From the NCBI GenBank assembly GCA_036381125.1, contig DASVDK010000069.1:1-11402 (forward strand): 11,402 bases of DNA, given 5' to 3'. The stretch comes from DASVDK01 sp036381125 [NCBI: Thermodesulfobacteriota bacterium] (lineage in GTDB: Bacteria > DASVDK01). Shown here one piece after another: positions 1 to 6,709 of the stretch. The notes beneath the pieces were generated by a model. It was given only the letters and a program-made list of their open reading frames with translations. It was not told where the DNA came from and did not search any database. Within the stretch, counting starts at the first letter, position 1, and the number at the start of each line of letters is the position of its first letter. Position numbers and translations under genes: made by a program.

Positions 1-208
1 CCCCGGCCGCGCAGGTGGCCGCCGTCACCGTCAGGCTCACGCGGAAGGCCCGGCGGAAGCTCGGGTCGCCGAGCACGTCCGCGTACCAGCGGAGCGTCGC
101 GCCGCGGGGGAGGAGCGTGTTGGTCCAGCTCTCCCCGAACGAGCCGAGGAGCAGGAGCACCATCGGCAGGAAGAGGTAGACGAGGTAGAGGACGGTCACG
201 ACGGACAT
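1..208 (-). CDS. ABC transporter permease, N-terminal fragment (runs off the left edge)
   Basis: The reverse strand reads ATG at 208 into an open frame of 69 codons that leaves the window. The product starts with one hydrophobic helix (about residues 4-23), then a periplasmic stretch with GESWTN and a TLRWYADVLGDPSFRRAFRVSL segment, then the start of a second helix. This layout (first TM, short loop ending in W-Y, then a helix leading into the permease core) is typical of MetI-like inner-membrane subunits of spermidine/putrescine, phosphonate or Fe(III) ABC importers (PotC/PhnV type). The substrate cannot be named from this fragment. The ATG is preceded by GGAG with a 9-nt spacer. An in-frame GTG at 271 would add 21 codons but has a poorer ribosome site. 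The gene is divergent from tRNA-Ser. Confidence 0.65.
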   Translation of the reverse strand, partial: MSVVTVLYLVYLFLPMVLLLLGSFGESWTNTLLPRGATLRWYADVLGDPSFRRAFRVSLTVTAATCAAG

Positions 209-302
209 CCGTACGGCCTCCGGTTGGGCGCCGGCCTCCGATATGGTGACATCGGACGGTCGGCCTGTCACCCTGCCGAGCGCATGCTCGCCGGGCCAAC
301 GC

Positions 303-331
303 CTGACGGCAAGGCCCCGATCTGGTATCAT
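303..331 (+). promoter_or_regulatory. Probable sigma-70 promoter of tRNA-Ser
   Basis: A -35-like CTGACG (303-308), a 17-bp spacer and TATCAT (326-331) preceded by TGG (extended -10) lie just upstream of the tRNA. Predicted initiation is around 338-340, only a few bases before the mature 5' end at 346. The spacing and position are right; the call rests on sequence match only. Confidence 0.5.
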
Positions 332-345
332 GCGTCGTCGCCCGC

Positions 346-439
346 GGAGAGATGGCCGAGAGGCTGAAGGCGGCGGTTTGCTAAACCGTTCTAGGGACCA
401 AAATCCCTAGCGAGGGTTCGAATCCCTCTCTCTCCGCCA
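346..439 (+). tRNA. tRNA-Ser(GCT), with encoded CCA
   Basis: The acceptor stem GGAGAGA (346-352) pairs perfectly with TCTCTCC (429-435), followed by discriminator G436 and an encoded CCA (437-439). The anticodon loop TTGCTAA gives anticodon GCT (380-382), which reads serine AGC/AGU codons. A long variable arm (CTAGGGA pairing with TCCCTAG) confirms a class II, serine-type tRNA. The T arm contains GGTTCGAATCC. No strong terminator follows: a 5-bp GC hairpin at 454-467 lacks a T-run. Confidence 0.97.
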
Positions 440-517
440 CTGTTCTCCCCTCGGGTCCGCCCGGACCGCGACGGCCGTTCCCCCTCTTCCCCCGTTCCGA
501 TCGCGCGTCAGCGCCCG

Positions 518-565
518 TCGGGATCGTCCCCGCATCGGGATCGTCCCCGCATCGGGGTCGTCCGC
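518..565. repeat. 17-bp tandem repeat, about 2.8 copies
   Basis: TCGGGATCGTCCCCGCA occurs at 518-534 and again, identical, at 535-551. A degenerate third copy runs 552-565. Each unit holds a small inverted repeat (GGGA-TCG-TCCC). The repeat lies in the 338-bp gene-free stretch between tRNA-Ser and the kinase operon. Besides this repeat, that stretch holds a CGGG-N5-CCCG dyad (618-630) and the sigma-54 element at 681-696. I see no coding sequence in it; open frames there are antisense to the tRNA or upstream shadows of the kinase genes. Confidence 0.7.
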
Positions 566-680
566 GGCGCCGCACGGGAGCATCTGGCGCCCGGGCCGGA
601 AACGCGCTCTTATGAAACGGGCTGTTCCCGATCGAAACGGCCGGCGCGCCGTGAGCCTCGACCTGCGCGGGGGAGCGGGC

Positions 681-696
681 TGGCACGGGATTGGCA
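681..696 (+). promoter_or_regulatory. Sigma-54 (-24/-12) promoter of the kinase/response-regulator operon
   Basis: TGGCACGGGATTGGCA matches the sigma-54 consensus TGGCAC-N5-TTGC at every conserved position but one (TTGC is TGGC here). The invariant GG (682-683) and GC (694-695) are exactly 10 bp apart as required. Transcription would start near 707, about 70 nt upstream of the kinase ATG. The second gene downstream encodes a GAFTGA-containing sigma-54 activator, which supports the call. A CGGG-N5-CCCG dyad at 618-630, about 60 bp upstream, is a possible activator-binding site. That last point is inference. Confidence 0.6.
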
Positions 697-777
697 CTCC
701 AACCGCCTGCCCGGAGACCTCCGCCCGTGGGCTCGCGGCGGCAGGCAGGGCCACTTCCCACGAGAAGGGACCGCGGC

Positions 778-2439
778 ATGGACCTCTCCCGGGCGCTGAC
801 GCTCGTCGCCGTCGTCGCGTTCACGTTCCAGTTCCTGATCTTCCTGTACCTCTACCCCTCGTCGCGCGAGCGCTTCTTCCGGTACCTCCTCTGGGCGTGG
901 GGCATCTTCGCGGTCGCCAAGGCGCTCAAGTTCGTCGCCGCGTCGCTCCCGGAGACCGAGGCGCACTGGGCGTGGGCCGTCCTCGACGGCGCGGGCGCGG
1001 CCGGGTTCCTCTTCGTCTTCGCCGCGGCGCTCGCCCTGAGGCGGGACTACCGGATCCGCGCGCCGCACGCGGCGGTGGGGATCGCCTACGTCGCGGTCGT
1101 CGGGTGGCTGGCCGACCTTGCCGGCACCCGGAGCGGGGCCGGTCCGCTCGCCGGCCTCCTGAGCAGCGTGCCGCTCGCCCTGGCCGGGGCCCTGCTCTGG
1201 GGCGGCAACCCGAAGCCGGGCACCGGGTCGCGCGAGCGGTTCCTCGCGGGCGCGCTCCTCATCTGGGGCGTGCAGCGGGTCGTGGCGCCGTTCGTCGTGG
1301 CGCCGCAGGGGAGCGTGACGTTCTTCGTCGTCCACTCGAGCTACATGCTCTGCTACTTCCTCGCCGTCTTCGCCATCATCATCATGGTCCTCGACCGCGC
1401 CCGCAGCGAGACGGCGTCGCTCAAGGAGTTCAACGAGCGACTCGTCGACGGGCTCGGCGAGGGGCTCGAGTTGGTCGACGGCGACTACCGGATCCGCCAC
1501 GCGAACCGATGGATGGTGGAGGAGTTCGGCCGCGTCGTGGGCCGTCGCTGCCACGAGGTCCTCACCGGCGGTGCGCGGCCCTGCGACGGCTGCCCCATGG
1601 AGCGCCGCGGCGAGATGGTCGAGCCGAGGCGGCTCGACGTGACGGGGGCGGGAGGCCGCCGGCTGGTGCTGACCTGCTCGCCCGTCCGGCAGCCCGACGG
1701 CGAGGTGTTCCTGCTCGAGCTGGTGGCGGACGTCACGGAGTACGAGCGTCTGCGCGCGCGGCTCGGGGAGGCCGAGCGCCTCGCTGCGGTCGGCGAGCTG
1801 GCGGCGGGGGTCGCGCACGAGATCCGAAATCCCCTGGCCGCCATCGTCAACGCGACCTCGCTGCTCGAACGCGACGACCTCACCGGCGACGAGCGGGCGA
1901 GCACCCTCGGCGCGGTCAAGAAGGAGGCGCGGCGGCTGAACGGCATCGTCTCGGAGTTCCTCGCCTTCGCGCGTCCCGGCGAGCCCAGGCGCGCGATCGG
2001 GGACATCCGCGAAGTCGTCGACCACGTGGCCCGGCTCGTGCGCGAGGACCGCCCGAGGTCGGCGGGCGTGGTGACCGAGGTCCACGTCGACCCGTCGGTG
2101 CCGCCGTTCGCCTTCGACTCGGACCAGCTCACGCAGGTCCTGTGGAACGTCGTCCGCAACGGGATCGAGGCGATCGACGGCCCGGGGCGTCTGCGCATGG
2201 ACGTGGTGCGCGAGAACGGCCACGTCGCGATCGCGGTGTCGGATACCGGCCCCGGTATCCTGCCCGAGGAGCAGCGGCGGATCTTCGAGCCGTTCTACTC
2301 GCGGAAGCGGGGCGGCACCGGGCTCGGCCTCGCCATCGTGCGACGGATCGTCTCCGCGCACGGCGGGCGGATCGAGGTCGAGTCGGGCCGCGGGACGGGG
2401 ACCCGGTTCATCATCTATCTCCCCCTGGACACGAGGTAG
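778..2439 (+). CDS. Membrane sensor histidine kinase (7 TM, PAS, HisKA, HATPase)
   Basis: This is the signal-sensing half of a two-component system. The 553-residue product has about seven hydrophobic segments in its first 205 residues (roughly 6-26, 33-57, 64-88, 96-116, 124-141, 155-173, 182-204). A PAS domain follows (about 218-322), carrying a CDGCP motif (C269, C272). The HisKA dimerisation domain has phosphoacceptor His347 in VAHEIRNP. The HATPase domain has an N-box (N457, N461 in NGIEAI), G1 box DTGPGI (489-494), F box (503-506) and G2 GTGLGL (513-518). ATG at 778 is preferred over the more upstream TTG (691) because GAAGGGA lies 8 nt before it, and because the TTG falls inside the sigma-54 element. 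The gene overlaps nothing and is followed 2 bp later by its regulator. The signal is unknown; the Cys pair in the PAS could bind metal or sense redox state (inference). Confidence 0.95.
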   Translation: MDLSRALTLVAVVAFTFQFLIFLYLYPSSRERFFRYLLWAWGIFAVAKALKFVAASLPETEAHWAWAVLDGAGAAGFLFVFAAALALRRDYRIRAPHAAVGIAYVAVVGWLADLAGTRSGAGPLAGLLSSVPLALAGALLWGGNPKPGTGSRERFLAGALLIWGVQRVVAPFVVAPQGSVTFFVVHSSYMLCYFLAVFAIIIMVLDRARSETASLKEFNERLVDGLGEGLELVDGDYRIRHANRWMVEEFGRVVGRRCHEVLTGGARPCDGCPMERRGEMVEPRRLDVTGAGGRRLVLTCSPVRQPDGEVFLLELVADVTEYERLRARLGEAERLAAVGELAAGVAHEIRNPLAAIVNATSLLERDDLTGDERASTLGAVKKEARRLNGIVSEFLAFARPGEPRRAIGDIREVVDHVARLVREDRPRSAGVVTEVHVDPSVPPFAFDSDQLTQVLWNVVRNGIEAIDGPGRLRMDVVRENGHVAIAVSDTGPGILPEEQRRIFEPFYSRKRGGTGLGLAIVRRIVSAHGGRIEVESGRGTGTRFIIYLPLDTR

Positions 2440-2441
2440 GC

Positions 2442-3806
2442 ATGGCCGCGATTCTCGTGATCGACGACGAGGAGTCGCCAAGGCAGACCCTGGCGCTCCT
2501 CCTCAAGAAGCGGGGCCATCGCGTCACGGAAGCGGAGGGCTTCGAGGCGGCGGCGGCGGTGCTCGCGCAGGACGTCTTCGACGTCATCGTGACCGACCTG
2601 CGGATGCCGGACGGCGATGGCCTGGACGTGCTCAACCTGGCCAGGCGGCAGTGTCCGGACGCCGACGTCATCCTGCTCACCGCGTACGCGGGCTGGGAGT
2701 CGGCGAAGGAGGCGATCCGGCTCGGCGCCTTCGACTACTTCGAGAAGGGGCGCGATCCGGACGAGATGCTGCTCAGGATCGACAAGGCGCTCGAGCAGAA
2801 GGCGCTCAGGCGCGAGAACTCGAACCTCCGGCAGCAGGTGCGCGACCGGTACGCGCTCACGGGGATCATCGCCCGCTCGCCCCAGATCCGCGCGGTGCTC
2901 GATCTGGTGACCCGGGTCGCCCCGACCGAGGCGACCGTCCTCGTCCAGGGCGAGTCGGGCACCGGCAAGGAGCTGATCGCCAAGGCGATCCACCACGCGA
3001 GCCCGAGGGCTTCGGGCCCGTTCCTCGCCGTCAACTGCGGGGCGCTGCCCGAGACGCTGCTCGAGTCTGAGCTCTTCGGCCACGTGAAGGGCGCCTTCAC
3101 CGGCGCCACCGCCACCAAGAAGGGGCTCTTCGAGGAGGCCGACGGCGGCACGATCCTCCTCGACGAGATCGGCGACATGGCCCCGGCGCTCCAGGTGAAG
3201 CTCCTGCGCGTGCTGCAGGAGGGGGAGGTGCGCCGCGTCGGCGCCAATCAGCCGATCACGGTGAGCACGCGCGTCGTCGCCGCCACCAACCGCGACCTCC
3301 AGCAGCTCATGCGCCAGGGGAGCTTCCGGGAGGACCTGTACTATCGCCTCAACGTGATCCCGGTGGTCCTCCCCCCGCTGCGCGAGCGGCGCGAGGACAT
3401 CCCGGTCCTCGCCGAACACTTCCTCGAGCGCTTCGCGAGACGCCAGGGCCGCACCCTCCGGCTGAGCCCCCAGGCGATGGAGCGGCTCCTGCGGTACCCG
3501 TGGCCGGGCAACGTGCGCGAGCTCGAGAACGCGATCGAGCGGACGGCGATCCTCGCCCGGCAGGAGGTCATCCGCCCCGAGGACCTTCCGCCCCACGTCG
3601 CCAGCGGCATCGGCCTCGGCGCCGCGCCGCCGCTGCCCGCCCAGGAGTGCCTGGCCGACGTGGAGAAGGCCCACATCCTCCAGACCCTCGAGCGTCTGGC
3701 CTGGAACTACTCGCGCGCGGCCGAGGTGCTCGGGATCGGCCGCACCACCCTCTGGCGGAAGCTCAAGGAGTACGGTCTCGAGCGGCGCGCCTCGGCGTCA
3801 GCCTAG
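2442..3806 (+). CDS. Sigma-54-dependent response regulator, NtrC/AtoC family
   Basis: The 454-residue cytoplasmic transcription activator has the standard three-domain order. The receiver (1-120) has acidic pocket D8/D9, phosphoacceptor D52, T80 and K102. The AAA+ domain (about 140-375) has Walker A GESGTGKE (170-177), the sigma-54-contacting GAFTGA loop (217-222) and Walker B LLDEIGD (D241, E242). The C-terminal Fis-type HTH (about 410-450) ends in SRAAEVLGIGRTTLWRKLKEYG. All residues needed for ATP hydrolysis and sigma-54 contact are present. Length and order match AtoC/ZraR-type regulators. The ATG lies 2 bp after the kinase stop, with GAGG overlapping the kinase's last codons, so the pair is translationally coupled. 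The cognate kinase is the gene just upstream. The target regulon is not visible apart from the operon's own -24/-12 promoter. Confidence 0.97.
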   Translation: MAAILVIDDEESPRQTLALLLKKRGHRVTEAEGFEAAAAVLAQDVFDVIVTDLRMPDGDGLDVLNLARRQCPDADVILLTAYAGWESAKEAIRLGAFDYFEKGRDPDEMLLRIDKALEQKALRRENSNLRQQVRDRYALTGIIARSPQIRAVLDLVTRVAPTEATVLVQGESGTGKELIAKAIHHASPRASGPFLAVNCGALPETLLESELFGHVKGAFTGATATKKGLFEEADGGTILLDEIGDMAPALQVKLLRVLQEGEVRRVGANQPITVSTRVVAATNRDLQQLMRQGSFREDLYYRLNVIPVVLPPLRERREDIPVLAEHFLERFARRQGRTLRLSPQAMERLLRYPWPGNVRELENAIERTAILARQEVIRPEDLPPHVASGIGLGAAPPLPAQECLADVEKAHILQTLERLAWNYSRAAEVLGIGRTTLWRKLKEYGLERRASASA

Positions 3807-3845
3807 CGCCGCCGCGAACGAGGCCGGGGCTCTACCTTCCCCGCG

Positions 3846-3920
3846 GGAAAATGGAAAGGCCTGACCCCATGGAAAATGGAAAGACCTGACCCCATGGAAA
3901 ACGGAAAGACCTGACCCCGG
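3846..3920. repeat. Three tandem copies of a 25-bp repeat
   Basis: Direct copies begin at 3846, 3871 and 3896. Each starts GGAAAA(T/C)GGAAAG and ends in CCTGACCCC, with one or two differences between copies. There is no spacer between units, so this is not CRISPR. The array sits between convergent genes and its last unit forms the left arm of the hairpin at 3911-3940. Read on the minus strand the unit is GGGGTCAGG followed by a T-rich stretch. Similar GGGGTCAGGTCTT-type palindromic elements are dispersed in many deltaproteobacterial and related genomes (from memory), so this may be a REP/BIME-like family. Confidence 0.85.
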
Positions 3921-3940
3921 GGTGACGACCCCGGGGTCAG
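3911..3940. terminator. Perfect 13-bp stem hairpin between convergent genes
   Basis: CTGACCCCGGGGT (3911-3923), a GACG loop and the exact complement (3928-3940) form a 13-bp GC-rich stem. It lies between the stop of the rightward response regulator (3806) and the stop of the leftward hybrid kinase, whose TGA (3937-3939) lies inside the right arm. On the minus strand the stem is followed by TCTTTCCGTTTTCC, a loose T-rich tract. On the plus strand there is no T-run. It probably acts as a terminator for leftward transcripts and as an mRNA end-protecting structure for both. Terminator function is inferred. Confidence 0.55.
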
Positions 3941-5844
3941 CGGTCGAGGATCTCGCGGACGCGACGGACGAGGTCGGAGGGGCTGAAGGGCTTCTGCACG
4001 AACGGCAGGCTGTTCTCCTGGACGAACTGCTCGTCGATGGCGTTGACGCTGTAGCCGCTCACGACGAGGAACCTGAGCCCCGGCTTGCGCGCCCGAAGCT
4101 CGAGGTAGACCTCCCGCGCGCCGAGCTTCGGCATGACGGCGTCCACGATCGCGAGGGCGACGTCGTCCTCGTGGCGCTCGAACGCCTCGAGCGCCTGCTC
4201 GCCGTCGGCCGCGGTCGCCACCCGGTAGCCCGCCGCCTCGAGCGTCCGCACGATCAGCTCCCGGACCATGTCGTCGTCCTCGGCGAGCAGGATCGTCTCG
4301 TGGCCGCCGCGAGCCGGCGGCGCGGCCCTCTGCGGGGTCCGCTCGGCCTTCGCCTCGACCACCGGGAAGTACACCGTGAAGCTCGCCCCCTTGCCCGGCT
4401 CGCTCTCCACCTGGATGAGCCCGTCGTGCTGCTTGACGATGCCGTAGACCGTGGCCAGGCCGAGCCCCGTCCCCTGACCCGGCCCCTTGGTCGTGAAGAA
4501 CGGGTCGAAGATGCTCTGCATGGTCGCCTCGTCCATCCCGATGCCGGTGTCGGTCACCCGGATGAACGTGTACGCGCCGGGCCGGGCCCAGGCGTTGACG
4601 CGGCAGAAGTCGGCGTCGAGCCGGGCGCTGCCGCTCTCCACGACGAGCCGCCCGCCGCCCGGCATCGCGTCGCGGGCGTTGACGCAGAGGTTCATGAGCA
4701 CCTGCTCGACCTGGACCGGGTCGACGTAGGCCGACTCGACGCGGTCCGACGTGCGGATGTCGACGACGATCCGCTCGCCGATCACGCGGCGGAGAAAGGC
4801 CTCCACCTCGCCGATGATCCGGTTGAGGTCGACCTGCCGGCGCTCGAGGACCTGCCGGCGCGAGAAGGCGAGGAGCTGCCGGGTGAGCACCGCCGCGTGC
4901 TCGGCCTGCTTGCGGATCTGCAGGAGGTCGCCGTGCAGCGGGTGCGCGGGGGAGAGCCGCATGAGGGCGAGGTCGGCGAAGCCGCTGATCCCGGTGAGGA
5001 TGTTGTTGAAGTCGTGGGCGACGCCGCCCGCGAGGGTGCCGATGCTCTCCATGCGCTGCGCCTGCTGGAGCTGGCGCTCGAGCGACCGCCGCTCGGTGAT
5101 GTCGCGCATGATGCTCAGGAAGAGGCCGGGGGCCGAGCGCATGCCGATCACGTCGACGAGCCGGCGCCCGCCGTCCCGGCTCGCGATCGCGAACTCCCCC
5201 CGAAGGGCGCCGGTCGACTCCAGCTCGCCGAGCGCCGCCTCGAACCGCTCGCGGTCCTCGGGCGCCACCGCGTCGGCGGGCGTGTGCCACTCGCCGAGGA
5301 GGTCGTCCCGCGAGGTGCCGACCAGGTCGCAGTAGGCGCGGTTGGCGTCGACGAGCCGCCGGCTCTCGGCCCAGACGGCGATGGCGTCGAGCGCGCTCTC
5401 GAAGAGGGTGCGGTAGCGGGCCTCGGAGGCCCGGAGGCGCGCCTCGGCGCGCCGCCGCTCGCGCCGGCCGGCCGCCTCCCGAATCTCCCGCTCGATGGCC
5501 GGCACGAGCCGGGCGAGGTTGTCCTTCATGATGTAGTCGTGCGCGCCCGCCTTCATCGCGGCCACGGCGGTCGCCTCCCCGATGCGCCCCGACACCACGA
5601 GGAAGGGGAGATCGAGGCGCTGCTCGTGCAGGAGCTTGAGCGCGGCGAGCGCCGAGAAGCGCGGCAGGCCGTAGTCGGCGATGACGACGTCCCAGGTCCG
5701 CTCGCGGAGCGCCTCGGCCATCGCCTCCGGCGTGTCGACCCGGTGCAGGAGCGGCTCGTACCCGCCCTGCCGGAGCTGGCGCTCGACGAGCCTGAGGTCG
5801 TCTTCCGAGTCCTGCACCATGAGGACCCGGAGCGGCGTGCTCAT
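3937..5844 (-). CDS. Hybrid histidine kinase REC-PAS-HisKA-HATPase-REC
   Basis: The 635-residue protein has no membrane segment, so it is a cytoplasmic phosphorelay kinase. The N-terminal receiver (1-125) has D12/D15-16, phosphoacceptor D57, S85 and K107. A linker helix leads into a PAS domain (about 140-252, ending DITER). HisKA has His277 in GVAHDFNNIL, the HDFNN subtype typical of soluble hybrid kinases. HATPase has N385/N389, DTGIGM (432-437), F box (446-450) and GTGLGL (458-463). The C-terminal receiver (about 515-635) has D523-525, phosphoacceptor D568, S596 and K618. Both receivers look intact, so phosphate may enter from another kinase through the first receiver and leave through the last. 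AGGGAGGAG abuts the ATG, a strong ribosome site. No HPt or HTH output partner is adjacent, so the target is unknown. It is convergent with the NtrC-type operon and downstream of fetAB on the same strand, 76 bp away. Confidence 0.95.
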   Translation of the reverse strand: MSTPLRVLMVQDSEDDLRLVERQLRQGGYEPLLHRVDTPEAMAEALRERTWDVVIADYGLPRFSALAALKLLHEQRLDLPFLVVSGRIGEATAVAAMKAGAHDYIMKDNLARLVPAIEREIREAAGRRERRRAEARLRASEARYRTLFESALDAIAVWAESRRLVDANRAYCDLVGTSRDDLLGEWHTPADAVAPEDRERFEAALGELESTGALRGEFAIASRDGGRRLVDVIGMRSAPGLFLSIMRDITERRSLERQLQQAQRMESIGTLAGGVAHDFNNILTGISGFADLALMRLSPAHPLHGDLLQIRKQAEHAAVLTRQLLAFSRRQVLERRQVDLNRIIGEVEAFLRRVIGERIVVDIRTSDRVESAYVDPVQVEQVLMNLCVNARDAMPGGGRLVVESGSARLDADFCRVNAWARPGAYTFIRVTDTGIGMDEATMQSIFDPFFTTKGPGQGTGLGLATVYGIVKQHDGLIQVESEPGKGASFTVYFPVVEAKAERTPQRAAPPARGGHETILLAEDDDMVRELIVRTLEAAGYRVATAADGEQALEAFERHEDDVALAIVDAVMPKLGAREVYLELRARKPGLRFLVVSGYSVNAIDEQFVQENSLPFVQKPFSPSDLVRRVREILDR

Positions 5845-5864
5845 CTCCTCCCTCCTCGGTCTCC

Positions 5865-5919
5865 GTGCACTAGTGCACCGACGGGCGCGCCCGGATGGGC
5901 GTCGCGGGGCGCGCGCCCC
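5865..5919. promoter_or_regulatory. Cluster of three perfect palindromes between fetB and the hybrid kinase
   Basis: GTGCACTAGTGCAC (5865-5878) is a perfect 14-bp palindrome 21 bp upstream of the kinase ATG, in the position of an operator. CGGGCGCGCCCG (5882-5893) and GGGGCGCGCGCCCC (5906-5919) are GC-only palindromes. The last begins directly after the fetB stop and could end or stabilise the fetAB transcript. None has a T-run. I see no clear -35/-10 pair in this 76-bp gap. Confidence 0.4.
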
Positions 5920-5920
5920 C

Positions 5921-6709
5921 TTATACCAGATGGCGGCGGAACTGGTGCGCCGGGGTGAGGTAGCGCGCGGTCGCCATGCGAACGAAGAGCAGGGAGGCGA
6001 TCGCCGTCGCGGCGGCCAGCATGACGACGACGACGAGCTGGTACTCCACGGCGACGAGCGGGGAGGCGCCGGCCAGCACCTGGCCGGTCATCATGCCGGG
6101 GAGCTGCACGACGCCGACCGTCATCATCCCGTTGACCGTCGGCAGCATGGCCGCCCCGAGCGCCGCGCGCACCATCGGCTGCACCGCCTCGCGTCCCGAG
6201 AAGCCGAGGGCGAGCCGCGCCTCGACCTCCGCCGCCCGGTTCCTGAGGTCCGCCTGGAGCCGGTCGCCGGCGAGCGAGGCGCTCGTCATCGCGTTGCCGA
6301 GGATCATGCCGCCGATGGGGATCAGGTACTGCGGCGTCCACCAGGGGCGCACCTGGACGACGACGCCGATCACGTAGACCAGGATCCCGGCGGTCGACAG
6401 CGAGAGCGCGAGCGCCGCGACGGCGTGGGCGCCGGGCGGCGGCTTCTTGAGCCGCGCCACGGCCGCCCGGGTGGCGATGCCGGCCATCACGGCCAGGATG
6501 AGGAGCACCCACCACCAGTAGGCCCGGGCGAACACCCACGTGAGGACGAAGCCGACCAGGTAGAGCTGGAGGATCGCCCGCAGCGTCCCGACGGCGAGGT
6601 CGCGCTCGAGCCCGAGCCGCTGGCGGACGGAGACCGCGATCACCACCGCGATCAGGAGGATGGCCAGGCCGACCTGCCGGAGGTCGAGGTCGATGACGCC
6701 GCCGGTCAT
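5921..6709 (-). CDS. fetB: FetB-like ABC permease (UPF0014 family, iron/metal export)
   Basis: The 262-residue integral inner-membrane protein has about seven hydrophobic segments and the hallmark strings of the UPF0014/YbbM (FetB) family. These are RAILQLYLVG (44-53), PIGGMILGNAMTSASL (131-146), LGFSGREAVQPMVRAAL (168-184), MLPTVNGMMTVGVVQLPGMM (188-207) and SPLVAVEYQ (216-224). In Escherichia coli, FetAB exports iron and helps resistance to hydrogen peroxide. Here the specific metal is inferred from the family only. The ATG (6707-6709) overlaps the stop of the ATPase gene in an ATGA junction, so the two are co-translated. Length equals the E. coli protein within a few residues. Nothing is missing. 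Confidence 0.9.
   Translation of the reverse strand: MTGGVIDLDLRQVGLAILLIAVVIAVSVRQRLGLERDLAVGTLRAILQLYLVGFVLTWVFARAYWWWVLLILAVMAGIATRAAVARLKKPPPGAHAVAALALSLSTAGILVYVIGVVVQVRPWWTPQYLIPIGGMILGNAMTSASLAGDRLQADLRNRAAEVEARLALGFSGREAVQPMVRAALGAAMLPTVNGMMTVGVVQLPGMMTGQVLAGASPLVAVEYQLVVVVMLAAATAIASLLFVRMATARYLTPAHQFRRHLV

Noticed and set aside
454-467. Hairpin after tRNA-Ser as a terminator
   Set aside because: Only a 5-bp stem and no T-run; too weak to call.
381-824. Minus-strand frame covering tRNA-Ser, reading EREGFEPSLGILVPRTV at its end
   Set aside because: It is the well-known false ORF made by translating the antisense of a serine tRNA; the rest is low-complexity.
612-2441. Long upstream in-frame extension of the response regulator
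   Set aside because: It is an Arg/Pro/Gly-rich shadow of the kinase gene in another frame; the receiver domain begins at ATG 2442.
610-2481. 623-residue minus-strand frame antisense to the kinase
   Set aside because: Charged, low-complexity antisense shadow typical of high-GC DNA; no domain recognisable.
3846-3920. Short repeat array considered as CRISPR
   Set aside because: Units are contiguous with no spacers and no cas genes are nearby.
3922-5958. 678-residue plus-strand frame antisense to the hybrid kinase
   Set aside because: Antisense shadow; the opposite strand encodes a complete hybrid kinase with all catalytic motifs.
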